Shown here in pieces: positions 36,407 to 46,441 of a DNA stretch of 64,000 nucleotides. The position numbers and the translations under genes are program-made. This DNA is from Clostridium sp. CAG:571 (lineage in GTDB: Bacteria > Bacillota > Clostridia > TANB77 > CAG-508), in contig HF999505.1 in assembly GCA_000434015.1 (NCBI GenBank), positions 31,091 through 95,090 of the forward strand, read 5' to 3'. Positions within the stretch are counted from its first letter, which is position 1, and the number at the start of each line of letters is the position of its first letter. A model generated the notes under the pieces. It saw only the letters and a program-made list of their open reading frames with translations. It searched no databases and was not told the DNA's origin.

Positions 36407-36433
36407 TTAGCAGTCTAAAAGAAAGACTGCTAA
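36407..36433 (+). promoter_or_regulatory. CIRCE operator (HrcA site)
   Basis: TTAGCAGTC, nine bases, GACTGCTAA: a perfect inverted repeat that is the CIRCE element with C-to-G changes relative to TTAGCACTC/GAGTGCTAA. HrcA repression of groESL is expected. Confidence 0.9.
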
Positions 36434-36505
36434 TTTTCACGAATATTATTAAAACTTAAGAATATAATATAGTGTTCGTAAGCAAAAAAAGAGGAGGTAA
36501 TGTAA

Positions 36506-36787
36506 ATGTTAAAACCATTAGCAGACAGAGTTATCATAAAAATGATAGAAAGTGAGGAAACAACAAAAAGCGGAATTATATTATCAGGAAGTAGCAAAGA
36601 AAAACCACAAATTGCAGAAGTTCTAGAAGTAGGACCGGGGACAGAAGTAGATGGAAAAGAAGTGAAAATGTATATAAAAAAAGGAGACAAAGTTGTTGTA
36701 AATAAATATGCAGGAACAGAAGTTAAATACCAAGGAGAAGATTTAATTATAGTTAAACAAAGTGATATTTTAGCTATAGCTGAATAA
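36506..36787 (+). CDS. groES: Co-chaperonin GroES
   Basis: 93 residues, LKPLADRVIIKMIESEETTK with mobile loop SGIILSGSSKEKPQ and VLEVGPGTEVDGKEV. Caps GroEL in folding of cytosolic proteins. AGGAGG ribosome site; groEL follows 79 bases later. Controlled by CIRCE. Confidence 0.97.
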   Translation: MLKPLADRVIIKMIESEETTKSGIILSGSSKEKPQIAEVLEVGPGTEVDGKEVKMYIKKGDKVVVNKYAGTEVKYQGEDLIIVKQSDILAIAE

Positions 36788-36866
36788 TAAATTTAAAATA
36801 TTAAAAAAATAAAATTATTAAGTTTATAATTAGTATAGAAGTTTAATAAGGAGGCTTTGATATATT

Positions 36867-38501
36867 ATGGCAAAAGAAATTAAATTTGGAGAAGATGCTA
36901 GAAAAAAATTGTTAGATGGTGTTAATAAATTAGCAGATACAGTTAAAGTAACATTAGGACCAAAAGGAAGAAATGTAGTTTTAGATAAAAGTTTTGGAGC
37001 ACCACTTATAACAAATGATGGTGTTACAATAGCAAAAGAAATAGAATTAGATGATCCTTTTGAAAATATGGGAGCAAGACTTGTAAAAGAGGTTTCTACA
37101 AAAACTAATGATGTAGCAGGAGACGGAACTACAACAGCTACAGTTTTAGCGCAAAGTATGATTAAAGAAGGTGTTAAAAATGTAGCAGCAGGTGGAGATC
37201 CTATGGCTATAAAAAGAGGTATGGATAAAGCTGTTGAAGCTGCTACATTAGGTTTAAAAGAAATAAGTTCAGTTGTTAACGGAAAAGAGGATATTGCAAG
37301 AGTTGCAAGTATTTCAGCTAATAATGATGAAATCGGAAACTTAATTTCAGAAGCAATGGAAAAAGTTTCTAAAGATGGTGTTATAACAATAGAAGAATCA
37401 AAAACATCAAATACAGAATTAAGTGTAGTTGAAGGAATGCAATTTGATAAAGGATATGTATCTCCATATATGGTAACAGATACAGAAAAGATGGAGGCAA
37501 TAATTGATAATCCATATATATTAATTACAGATAAAAAAATTAGTAATATTCAAGAGATTCTACCATTATTAGAGAACTTAATGCAATCATCTGGAAAACT
37601 TGTAATAATATGTGATGATATTGAAAGTGAAGCATTATCAACATTAATCTTAAATAAATTAAGAGGTGTATTAAATGTTGTAGCTGTTAAAGCTCCTGGA
37701 TATGGAGATAAGAGAAAAGAAATGTTACAAGATATAGCAATTTTAACTGGTGGAGAAGTTATTACATCAGATTTAGGATTAGAATTGAAAGATACAACAA
37801 TTGAGCAACTAGGTAGAGCAAAACAAATTAAAGTACAAAAAGAAAATACAATAATTGTTGACGGTTTAGGAGATAAAGAAAAAATTTCTGAAAGAGTAAA
37901 TCAAATAAAAGCACAACTTGCAGAAGAAAAAAGTGAATATGAAACAGAAAAATTACAAGAACGTTTAGCTAAAATTGCTGGAGGAGTTGCTGTAATTGGT
38001 GTTGGTGCAGCAACAGAAATTGAAATGAAAGAAAAGAAATTAAGAATAGAAGATGCTTTATCTGCAACAAGAGCAGCAGTAGAAGAAGGTATTGTTGCAG
38101 GTGGTGGAACAGCATATGTAAATATAATTCCAAAAGTAGAAAAAGTAATGGAAGATTTGAAAGATGATGAAAAGCTAGGTGCGAAAATTGTTTTAAAGGC
38201 ATTAGAAGAACCAGTAAAACAAATTGCTGTAAACGCAGGATTAGAACCAGCAGTAATTTTAGAAAAAGTAAAACAAAGTCCAGTTGGAACAGGTTTTAAT
38301 GCAAAAGACGAAGTTTATGTAGATATGAAAAAAGCAGGAATAGTAGATCCTACTAAAGTATCAAGAAGTGCTTTACAAAATGCAGCTTCAGTTGCATCTA
38401 TGGTACTTACAACAGAAAGTATTGTTACAGATAAAAAAGAGCCAAAAGAATGCAATTGCTCACATGATGATGCAGCAGCTAGCATGGGTGGAATGTATTA
38501 A
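36867..38501 (+). CDS. groEL: Chaperonin GroEL
   Basis: 544 residues with ATP-site motifs VTLGPKGRNVVLDKSFGAP and NDVAGDGTTTATVLAQSM, and the GIVAGGGTAYVNIIP block. The usual GGM-rich tail is short and preceded by a Cys/His cluster (ECNCSHDDAAASMGGMY). Forms the double ring with GroES. Contains only GGA/GGT-type glycine codons near out-of-frame cgg strings and no in-frame CGG. Confidence 0.97.
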   Translation: MAKEIKFGEDARKKLLDGVNKLADTVKVTLGPKGRNVVLDKSFGAPLITNDGVTIAKEIELDDPFENMGARLVKEVSTKTNDVAGDGTTTATVLAQSMIKEGVKNVAAGGDPMAIKRGMDKAVEAATLGLKEISSVVNGKEDIARVASISANNDEIGNLISEAMEKVSKDGVITIEESKTSNTELSVVEGMQFDKGYVSPYMVTDTEKMEAIIDNPYILITDKKISNIQEILPLLENLMQSSGKLVIICDDIESEALSTLILNKLRGVLNVVAVKAPGYGDKRKEMLQDIAILTGGEVITSDLGLELKDTTIEQLGRAKQIKVQKENTIIVDGLGDKEKISERVNQIKAQLAEEKSEYETEKLQERLAKIAGGVAVIGVGAATEIEMKEKKLRIEDALSATRAAVEEGIVAGGGTAYVNIIPKVEKVMEDLKDDEKLGAKIVLKALEEPVKQIAVNAGLEPAVILEKVKQSPVGTGFNAKDEVYVDMKKAGIVDPTKVSRSALQNAASVASMVLTTESIVTDKKEPKECNCSHDDAAASMGGMY

Positions 38502-38520
38502 AAATGGATTTAATAATAAA

Positions 38521-38557
38521 AGAAGCGACTGCCTTTTGAGGGGCAATCGCTTTTTTG
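38521..38557 (+). terminator. Terminator after groEL
   Basis: AAGCGACTGCC / GGCAATCGCTT stem (one mismatch) followed by six T. Confidence 0.85.
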
Positions 38558-38588
38558 GTGCATAAGACATCTTAAGTGGTTACTAAAG

Positions 38589-38825
38589 TTACCAAGTTAC
38601 AAGAATAACTTTTTTGGTACCATTCAGATACTTAACTTCAGATGCTTCCGGAAACATCCGGACAAGTTCAGAAATCGTTGGGAGTTTGTTGAAATTTACC
38701 AACATCAAAAACTTGCCAGTAGCATCCAAAGAAGAATCTGAGTCGAGTCTATTGCATCTTGTGCAGAGTTCATCGATGCCAATTGGCATTGGGCCAATAA
38801 ACTCTACAAAGTGAAAGCTACTCAC
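38589..38825 (-). CDS. Small 78-aa protein, unknown, probably acquired
   Basis: Starts at GTG 38825 (SSFHFVEFIGPMPIGID) behind a perfect AAGGAGGTGA. The base and codon use is richer in GC than in neighbours. It has a CGG read as Arg in triplets (SELVRMFPEA; next base A); quadruplet reading there would stop soon after. Two Cys (CTRC) might bind metal. Opposite the host genes in orientation and isolated between groEL and the response regulator. I do not recognise it. Like the RelA-like and SpoIIID-like genes, it breaks the CGG rule of the resident genes. Confidence 0.55.
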   Translation of the reverse strand: MSSFHFVEFIGPMPIGIDELCTRCNRLDSDSSLDATGKFLMLVNFNKLPTISELVRMFPEASEVKYLNGTKKVILVTW

Positions 38826-39095
38826 TTTGCTTTCACCTCCTTAAAAAAAATAGAGAAAAATCTCTTATCATAATAATAGCATGTTATAACAAAGATGTCA
38901 AATTATGTAAAGAAAAAACATATATAAATAAGTGTTAGTAAATTCTTGATGTATAAATTTTATAGTAATAGAGGAGAGGCAAAGAAACAAAGATGATAAG
39001 TGGTTAACAAAAAAATAAAATTATTTTCACAATATAGACATAAAACCAATTTATAATATATAATAGCAATAATTAAGATGGAGGAAAAAATTCAT

Positions 39096-39773
39096 ATGAA
39101 TGATATAACAGTTTTAGTAGTAGATGATGAATCTAGAATGAGAAAATTGATTAGAGATTTTTTAGCCCAAAAAGGTTATTCAATTCTAGAAGCACAAGAT
39201 GGTGAAGAAGCTTTAAAAGTATTTGAAGAAAATAAAAATAAAATAGGTATTATTTTGTTAGATGTAATGATGCCAAAATTAGATGGATGGTCTGTTTTAA
39301 GACAAATAAGACAAACATCTAATGTTCCAATAATTATGCTAACAGCAAGAGGAGAAGAACAAGATGAACTATTTGGATTTGAACTAGGAGTTGACGAATA
39401 TATTTCAAAGCCTTTTAGCCCCAAAATTTTAGTGGCGAGAGTAGAAGCAATTATAAAAAGGAGCAAAGCGATAGAAAAACATGTAAAAGACTATGGTGGG
39501 ATTGAAATTGATGCAGATGGTAGAACTGTTAAAGTAGATGGAAAACAAATAGAATTAAGTTTAAGAGAATATGAATTATTAAAATATTTAATAGATAATT
39601 CTAATATAGCCTTATCAAGAGATAAAATATTAAACAATGTATGGAATTATGATTATTATGGAGATTCTAGAACAATAGATAGCCACATAAAGAAGATAAG
39701 ACATAAACTTGGAAAAAAAGGAAAATATATACAAACAATGAGAGGAGTAGGCTATAAATTTGAAATAAAATAA
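39096..39773 (+). CDS. OmpR/PhoB-family response regulator
   Basis: About 225 residues: receiver domain (VLVVDDESRMRKLIRDFL, phospho-Asp in LLDVMMPKLDG, Thr-Ala switch MLTARGEEQDE, Lys in YISKPFSP) and a C-terminal winged helix (LSLREYELLKYLIDNSNIAL, DSHIKKIRHKLG, GVGYKFEI). ATG 39096 is preferred to 39078 because GGAGG lies between them. The histidine kinase follows 15 bases later. Confidence 0.93.
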   Translation: MNDITVLVVDDESRMRKLIRDFLAQKGYSILEAQDGEEALKVFEENKNKIGIILLDVMMPKLDGWSVLRQIRQTSNVPIIMLTARGEEQDELFGFELGVDEYISKPFSPKILVARVEAIIKRSKAIEKHVKDYGGIEIDADGRTVKVDGKQIELSLREYELLKYLIDNSNIALSRDKILNNVWNYDYYGDSRTIDSHIKKIRHKLGKKGKYIQTMRGVGYKFEIK

Positions 39774-39788
39774 TAGCCATATAGAAAA

Positions 39789-41292
39789 ATGAAAAAGCTA
39801 AGAGAAAGATTTAAATCTGTTAGAATTAGACTATTTTTAACTTTATGTGCAGTAATAATTGTAATAATATTGTTTTTAATATTAATAAATAATATTGTTT
39901 TGGAAACATTTTATTTACATTCTAAGACCAATACTATAAAAGGATTATATACAAAAATAAATAATTATTATAATAGTCAGGATGCAAACATAGATATAGA
40001 AGAAGAGCTTAAAAATATATCTATAAAAAATAACATTGATATTTTAATAAAAAAAGAAGACGATATAATAGTAGTTACAACAGATAAAGACTTTTTAGGT
40101 TCAATAGGAAAGATTAGTATTTCGAAAATGATTAACAATAAAAATATAATTGGTGATGTAGTTTATGCAAAAGATAAAATGCTAATAAAAAAAGTAGAAG
40201 ATGAAAGAACTAAAATAAATTATGTAGTTTTATTTGCAACACTTGATAATGGATATAATTTATATATAAGAATTCCAATTTCTGCAATTCAAGAAAGTGT
40301 TAGAATATCAAATAATTTACTAATATTTATTGGAGGAATTGTGATATGTATTTCTGGAATAATAGCATCGTTTATTTCTAAAAAATTTACAGAACCTATA
40401 TTAGAACTAAACAACATAGCAAACAAAATGGCAAAATTAGACTTTAGCCAAAAATATAGAATAAAAGACACTGAAGATGAAATTAATGATTTAGGAAAAA
40501 GTATAAATACAATGTCAGATAAACTTGAAAGAACAATAAAACAGTTAAGAGGAACAAATATAGAATTAGAAAAAGATATAGAAGAAAAATCAAAAATTGA
40601 CGAAATGAGAAAACAGTTTATATCTGATGTATCACATGAATTAAAAACCCCAATAGCTTTAATACAAGGATATGCAGAAGGTTTAGTAGAAAATGTGAAT
40701 ACAGATGACGAATCTAGAAAGTTTTATGCAGAAGTCATACTAGATGAATCTAATAAGATGGATATATTAGTAAAACAATTGTTAGAATTAATGAAATTAG
40801 AGTATGGAAAAAGAGAATTTAACAACAAAAAATTCAATATAACAGAACTTATAACAGAAGTTATAAGAAGATGTAATGTTATGATTCAAGAAAATAATAT
40901 CCAAATAAAATATGACAATAGTAAAGAACTTTGTGTATATGCAGATGATTTTTATATAGAGCAAGTTATAACTAACTATTTAACAAATGCAATTAAACAT
41001 GCAAAAGAGATAAATGGAGTAAAAAAGATAACAATAAATACAGAAGTAAAGGAAAATAAAGTAAGAGTTAGTGTGTATAATACAGGTGACAATATAAGTC
41101 AGGAAGATTTAGATAGAATTTGGGGAAGGTTTTATAAAGTAGACAGTTCTAGAAATAGAAATAGTGGAGGAACACGGAATAGGTCTTGCGCTAGTTAAAG
41201 CAATTATGAGTAATTATAAAAATAATTATGGTGTAGAAAATAAATTAGATGGAGTAGAGTTCTTTTTTGAAATGGATTTATGTGATAAATAA
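39789..41292 (+). CDS. Sensor histidine kinase, with +1 shift at CGGA
   Basis: About 500 residues: spans at ~12-35 and ~172-195 with an outside sensor domain between, HAMP linker, HisKA H-box SDVSHELKTPIAL near 280, N-box TNYLTNAIKHA near 395, and G boxes. The frame breaks at aca-CGGA-ata, exactly at the G2 box; Gly gives SGGTGIGLALVKAIMSNY, the canonical motif, and the frame runs on to 41292. Triplet reading gives Arg and a stop five codons later, losing the G2 box end. Partner of the upstream response regulator. Confidence 0.92.
41175..41178 (+). other. CGGA +1 frameshift site in the histidine kinase
   Basis: In-frame CGG (codon 463) followed by A; preceding codon aca, next codon ata. Gly restores GGTGIGLAL. 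Confidence 0.9.
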
Positions 41293-41296
41293 AAAT

Positions 41297-41343
41297 AAAA
41301 TAGGTTTAGCAAAATATGATTAGTTGCTAAATCTATTTTTTTG
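41297..41343 (+). terminator. Terminator after the histidine kinase
   Basis: AATAGGTTTAGCAA / TTGCTAAATCTATT stem (one G-T pair) with T-run. It starts just after 41292, the end of the shifted frame, which supports that end. Confidence 0.82.
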
Positions 41344-41534
41344 TCTTCTTTTGTCGATGAAAAAAACTTTACAAATGTGTAAAGATAGTGTATTCTTAAT
41401 ACAGATTTATTAAAAATTGCAATTTTATCTATAAATTAAATTTAAAAACTAAAATTTTTGTATCAAAGAAATAAATTATTTCTAAAAAATCCCAAAATGA
41501 AAATAAATTAAATATAAGTAGGTGAGATATATGA

Positions 41535-41696
41535 ATGATAAATTTTAATAAAAGAAATATAACTATATTAACATTTTTAATAACAAGTATATTATTTTCT
41601 GTAATTAATATTTTTTTAATACACTGTAATCTTAATAAAAATTTTAAAGGTCAAAATATTTATATTCTTAATGAAAATTTAAATCAAATACAATAA
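41535..41696 (+). CDS. 53-aa single-span membrane protein before the sortase
   Basis: MINFNKRNITILTFLITSIL and onward, one span at ~9-30 followed by an Asn-rich tail. ATG 41535 follows AGGTGAG. It lies 38 bases before the sortase gene, probably first in the sortase-surface protein operon. Family unknown. Confidence 0.5.
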   Translation: MINFNKRNITILTFLITSILFSVINIFLIHCNLNKNFKGQNIYILNENLNQIQ

Positions 41697-41734
41697 TTCC
41701 CCAATTTAAATAAAAAAAATAAAAAGGAGTGAAA

Positions 41735-42277
41735 ATGAAAAAAATATTTATAGTATCTAGTTTTGTTTTACTATTTGCTGCAGGTATATTTATGTATTAT
41801 TTAAAAAATTATGATAATAAACTTGTAGATGCAAATGTAGTAACAACAGATTCTAATTATGAAAATATTACATATGAAAAAGAAGAAAAATTAGAAAATG
41901 ATTTGATAGGAATTTTAAAAATTGAAAAAATAGGATTAAAAGCAACTGTAAAAGAAGGAAGCAATAGCAAGATTTTAAAAGATTATATAGGACATATAGA
42001 AGGAACATCTTTATATGATGGAAATATATGTTTAGCAGCTCATAATAGAGGTAATAAATATTCATATTTTGCTAGATTAAATGAACTAAAAAATGGTGAT
42101 ATTGTAAAATATACGACTAATTTTTATACAAGAGAGTATAAAATAAATAGTATTAAGACAATTTTTGAGACAGATTTAACAATACTAGAAAATACAAATG
42201 AAAATAAAATTACGATGATAACATGTATAAAAAATAAAAGAAATCAAAGATTGTGTGTACAAGCAGTACAGATATAA
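41735..42277 (+). CDS. Class D-like sortase
   Basis: About 180 residues with an N-terminal span (FIVSSFVLLFAAGIFMYYL) and a sortase fold: catalytic His in CLAAHNRGNKYSYF near 101 and catalytic Cys in the TLxTC-like TMITCIKNKRNQRLC near 162, with Arg following. Cell-surface transpeptidase that attaches LPxTG proteins. ATG 41735 follows AAAGGAG. The next gene encodes a probable substrate. Confidence 0.87.
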   Translation: MKKIFIVSSFVLLFAAGIFMYYLKNYDNKLVDANVVTTDSNYENITYEKEEKLENDLIGILKIEKIGLKATVKEGSNSKILKDYIGHIEGTSLYDGNICLAAHNRGNKYSYFARLNELKNGDIVKYTTNFYTREYKINSIKTIFETDLTILENTNENKITMITCIKNKRNQRLCVQAVQI

Positions 42278-42290
42278 ACAAGGAGGTTTT

Positions 42291-44939
42291 ATGAAAAAAC
42301 AAATAAAGAATTTAATAATAATAACTTTTATATTGATATTAATTTTTCAAATACAAGGCATAAAAGTATTTGCAATGGGAATTGGTGATTCTACATATTT
42401 AGAAAAAGGAAACTTAGGATTTTATACTATACAATATTGTAGTAAAACAAGTAAAAACTGGTATTATATAACATATAGTAGAACATGGTATAAAGATGAA
42501 AATGGAGTAAGGAGAATTGCTTATTGTGTTGATCCAGATTTAAGTGGAATAGGATGGATAGATGGAGAAGTTAGTGGATACAATATAAATATAAGTAAAG
42601 TGCTAGAAGACCAAAGATTATGGAGAGTATATAGAAATGGGTATCCATATGTAACTCCAAAAGATCTAGGAGTTGAAACAGAAGATGATGCATATTTGGC
42701 TACAAAGCAAGCGGCATATTGGATAATAAGAGGTTATAAGTTAGAAGATATAAATACATATTTTAGACCAGGAGATACGCCTATTAATGGTCAAAAATTA
42801 GAAGATATACAAAGAAGAGGAAAAAAGGTAATTGATGCAATTTATAGATTAGTTAACTTAGGCTATAATGGAACACAAACATCAAAATATAATAATATTG
42901 TAAAAATAAATAAAATTGGAGAATTTAAACTAGATGAAAATAAAGAATATTATTCACAAAAATATAATGTTATTTCATCTACAGAAATGTCTGGTTATGA
43001 TGTTAAAAATACATTTGGTTTCCCTGAAGGGTCATACATAGCAAATTTAGAAGGAAATAAACAAAAAAGTTTTAAAAAAGGAGAAGACTTTAAAATAATG
43101 ATTCCTAAAAAAGCTATAATTAATAACATAGATGGGAAAATTGAGGTGCAAAGTAAATGTCAAAATTATCCTGTATATTATGGAGAAGCGGAAGATAAGA
43201 AAAAACAAAATTATGCAATAATGGTAGATTCATATTCAGATATAGTAGAAAGTACAAACTTACATATAAATGCATACAAATCTAAAATTAAATTAATAAA
43301 AGTAGATAAGGATACAAAAGAAAAATTATCAAGAGTAAAATTTGAACTTAAGTATGATGATGGTACTAAAATAGGAGAATATATTACAGATGAAAATGGG
43401 GAAATAAATATAGAAAACTTAAGACAAGGAACAATCATTGCAACAGAACTAGAAAGTAGGGATGAATATGTAATAAATAAAGAATCTACATATGTAAAAC
43501 TAGAATACAAAGATAGTGTAAAAATAGAATTAGAAAATGAGCATAAAAAAGGAAATTTAACAATATACAAAGTAGATAAAGATAATAACAAGATTGCAAT
43601 AGAGGGAACTTTATTTAGTTTGTATTCAAAAGAACTAAATAAAGTTATAGGAAGATATAAAACTGACAAAGATGGAAAAATAACAATTAATAATATACGA
43701 ACAGGAGAATATTCTCTAATAGAAGAAAAAACAAATAAATGGTATAATTTAGCAAAAGATAAAAATTTAGAAGTAAAATGGAACGATACTACAGTAGTTA
43801 CAGTAGAAAATGAGCTTAAAAAATCTCGAATAAAAGTCATAAAAGAAGATAAAGAAGACAATAAAATTAAATTAAAAAATGTAAAATTTCAAGTATTAGA
43901 TAAAAACAATAATATATTAGAAACTATTATAACAGATGAAAATGGAGAAGCAGTAACTTCGAAATATGCATTAAAAGATTATAATGAATTATATTTAAAA
44001 GAAATAAAAACAAATGAAAAATATGTACTAGATGATAAAATTTACAAAGTGAGTCTAAAAGAAAATCAAACTGTAAATGTAGTTATTCAAAATAAAAAGA
44101 TAAAAGGACAAATAAAAATTATAAAAACTACTAAAAATAATAATAAAATAACTAACCAAAATGCAGGAGATCCAATTGAAGGCGTGAAATTTGGAATATA
44201 TGATGAAAATAAGAATTTAATAGAAATAGTAACTACAGATAAAAAAGGTGAAGCAATTACAGGAATGTTAGATAAAGGAAAAAAATATGTTAAGGAGTTA
44301 GAAGCAGCGAAATTTTATGTATTAGACGAAAAGGAGTATAGTATTGAAATAAAAAGTGATGGACAAATAAGTAGTTTGAATTTAGAAAATATTCCAGAAA
44401 ATCCAGAAGTGAGTATAGAAAAAACAGGAAGCAGTAAGGTAAAACAAGGTCAAGAAATACTTTATAATTTTAATGTAAAAAATGTAGGAAATGTTATGTT
44501 AGATAATTTTACATGGATTGATTATTTACCTAAAGAAAATGTAAAAATTAGTAAACTAGCAACTGGAACATATACTCAAGATTTAAATTATAATGTATAT
44601 TATAAGACTAATAAAAGTGATTATAAATTATTAAAAGAAAATTTAAATACACAGATAAATAATTATATAGATTTTTCTCAAATTATTTTAAAGGAAAATG
44701 AAAGAATTACAGAAATAAAAGTAGACTTTGGAAAAGTAAACGTAGATTTTAAATCAAAGATTAGTCCACATATGATAGTAAAAACAGATTCTGATATAAA
44801 AGATAAAAGCATAGTTGCAAATACTGCAGAAGTCTTTGCAGAATATAAAGGATATAAGTTACATAACAAAGATGAACATAAAACAGAAATCTATATGCAA
44901 GAACTAAACTTAAAAAAATTACCAAGAACAGGTAAGTAG
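42291..44939 (+). CDS. Thioester-domain (TQXA), Cna-B repeat surface protein with truncated sorting signal
   Basis: About 882 residues: signal peptide, then an N-terminal thioester domain (RIAYCVDPDLSG and the TKQAAYWIIRG motif, Cys and Gln likely forming the thioester), several SpaA/Cna-B beta repeats with KxDK starts (IKLIKVDKDTKEKLSRVKFEL), and a DUF11-like C-terminal domain. It ends LNLKKLPRTGK and stops: LPxTG is present, but the hydrophobic span and basic tail that normally follow are absent. A class D-like sortase lies directly upstream. ATG 42291 follows AAGGAGG. Likely pilin or adhesin-type; the anchoring is odd. Confidence 0.85.
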   Translation: MKKQIKNLIIITFILILIFQIQGIKVFAMGIGDSTYLEKGNLGFYTIQYCSKTSKNWYYITYSRTWYKDENGVRRIAYCVDPDLSGIGWIDGEVSGYNINISKVLEDQRLWRVYRNGYPYVTPKDLGVETEDDAYLATKQAAYWIIRGYKLEDINTYFRPGDTPINGQKLEDIQRRGKKVIDAIYRLVNLGYNGTQTSKYNNIVKINKIGEFKLDENKEYYSQKYNVISSTEMSGYDVKNTFGFPEGSYIANLEGNKQKSFKKGEDFKIMIPKKAIINNIDGKIEVQSKCQNYPVYYGEAEDKKKQNYAIMVDSYSDIVESTNLHINAYKSKIKLIKVDKDTKEKLSRVKFELKYDDGTKIGEYITDENGEINIENLRQGTIIATELESRDEYVINKESTYVKLEYKDSVKIELENEHKKGNLTIYKVDKDNNKIAIEGTLFSLYSKELNKVIGRYKTDKDGKITINNIRTGEYSLIEEKTNKWYNLAKDKNLEVKWNDTTVVTVENELKKSRIKVIKEDKEDNKIKLKNVKFQVLDKNNNILETIITDENGEAVTSKYALKDYNELYLKEIKTNEKYVLDDKIYKVSLKENQTVNVVIQNKKIKGQIKIIKTTKNNNKITNQNAGDPIEGVKFGIYDENKNLIEIVTTDKKGEAITGMLDKGKKYVKELEAAKFYVLDEKEYSIEIKSDGQISSLNLENIPENPEVSIEKTGSSKVKQGQEILYNFNVKNVGNVMLDNFTWIDYLPKENVKISKLATGTYTQDLNYNVYYKTNKSDYKLLKENLNTQINNYIDFSQIILKENERITEIKVDFGKVNVDFKSKISPHMIVKTDSDIKDKSIVANTAEVFAEYKGYKLHNKDEHKTEIYMQELNLKKLPRTGK

Positions 44940-45098
44940 TAAAAATATAAGACTTGAAAATGTAATTATAATCAATGGTTTTATAATATCAAAAATAGTA
45001 AAATCTTCCAAAACTTGCATTGACATAATTCTAATAGCAAGATATAATAAACTTCGATAAATATTGATTAAATTATAAAACAAAGGAAGGAAGATTTT

Positions 45099-46424
45099 AT
45101 GATATCCCAAATATTATTTTTAGTAATATTAATACTACTAAATGCATATTTTGCAGCAACAGAGATTGCATTTATTTCCTTAAATGATGCAAAAATAGAA
45201 AAAATGTCAAAAGAAGGAAATAAAAAAGCAAAACAAATTACCAAAATGTTAAAAAACCCAAGCAAGTTTTTGGCAACTATTCAGATAGGAATAACTTTGG
45301 CAGGATTTTTATCTAGTGCTTTTGCATCAGATACATTTGCAGATATTTTAGCACCTTTTTTAACTCAAGCATTACCAATATTTAGTGTAGAGGTTTGGAG
45401 AGGTATTTCTATTGTTATCATAACTATAATATTATCATTCTTTACATTAGTTTTTGGGGAATTAGTACCAAAGAGATTAGCAATGAAGTATGATGAAAAA
45501 ATAGCTTTTGCAACAATAGGTGTAATAAAAGCAATTTCAATTATAACTGCACCTTTTGTAAAATTACTAACTGCGTCTACAAATTTTGTTTCAAAAATTT
45601 TTGGCGTTACAGAAAATGAAGAAGCAACGATTACAGAAGAAGAAATAAAAATGATGATAGATGAAGGAGAAGAAAAAGGAACAATAAAAGAAGAAGAAAA
45701 AGAAATGATAAATAATGTTTTTGAATTTAATGATACAACAGCAGCCGAAGTTATGACACATAGAACAGATATATTTGCTATAGATATAAATGATGATATA
45801 TATAAAGCTTTAGATAAATTAGATGAATATAAATATAGTAGAATTCCTATATATGATGAAACAATTGATAATATAAAAGGCATACTATTTGTTAAAGATA
45901 TATTAAAATCATTAAGTACAAAAAAACAAATAAAAATTAAAAGTTTGATAAGAGATGCATATTTTGTACCTGAATCTAAGCCTATTAATGAAATATTTAA
46001 AGATTTACAAAAAAATAAAAAGCAAATGGCAATAGTTGTAGATGAATATGGTGGAACGGCAGGACTTCTTACAATGGAGGATATATTAGAAGAGTTAGTA
46101 GGAAATATTTTTGATGAATATGATGACGTAGAAAATGAATATGAAAAAATAGATGATAATACATTTTTGATTAGTGGAAGTGTATCATTATATGAATTGA
46201 AGAAAATATTAAATACCAATATTCCGGAAGGAGATTATGATACTTTATCAGGATATTTATTAGAAGAATTAGGACGTTTACCAGAAGAGGGAGAAGAAGC
46301 TATAGTTGAAACAAAAGATGTGACATATAAAGTAGAAGAATATGAAGAAAAAAGAATAATGTGGGTAAAAGCTTGTAAAAATAATGAAGCAAATATAGAA
46401 AATGAAACTAAAGAAAAAGAATAA
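45099..46424 (+). CDS. HlyC/CorC-family membrane protein with CNNM and CBS domains
   Basis: A 441-aa protein: CNNM domain with four spans (~1-190; AYFAATEIAFISLNDAKIEKM), a CBS pair at ~205-330 (VMTHRTDIFAIDIND; KQMAIVVDEYGGTAGLLTMEDILEELVG) and a CorC/HlyC domain at the C-terminus. The family is implicated in Mg2+/Co2+ efflux. ATG follows GGAAGGAAG. The WG-repeat gene follows 17 bases on. Confidence 0.92.
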   Translation: MISQILFLVILILLNAYFAATEIAFISLNDAKIEKMSKEGNKKAKQITKMLKNPSKFLATIQIGITLAGFLSSAFASDTFADILAPFLTQALPIFSVEVWRGISIVIITIILSFFTLVFGELVPKRLAMKYDEKIAFATIGVIKAISIITAPFVKLLTASTNFVSKIFGVTENEEATITEEEIKMMIDEGEEKGTIKEEEKEMINNVFEFNDTTAAEVMTHRTDIFAIDINDDIYKALDKLDEYKYSRIPIYDETIDNIKGILFVKDILKSLSTKKQIKIKSLIRDAYFVPESKPINEIFKDLQKNKKQMAIVVDEYGGTAGLLTMEDILEELVGNIFDEYDDVENEYEKIDDNTFLISGSVSLYELKKILNTNIPEGDYDTLSGYLLEELGRLPEEGEEAIVETKDVTYKVEEYEEKRIMWVKACKNNEANIENETKEKE

Positions 46425-46441
46425 AAGAAGGTTTGATACAA

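Noticed and set aside
43211..43861. Minus-strand ORF within the surface protein gene
   Set aside because: Low-complexity Ser/Phe/Leu shadow of the plus-strand Cna-B repeats.
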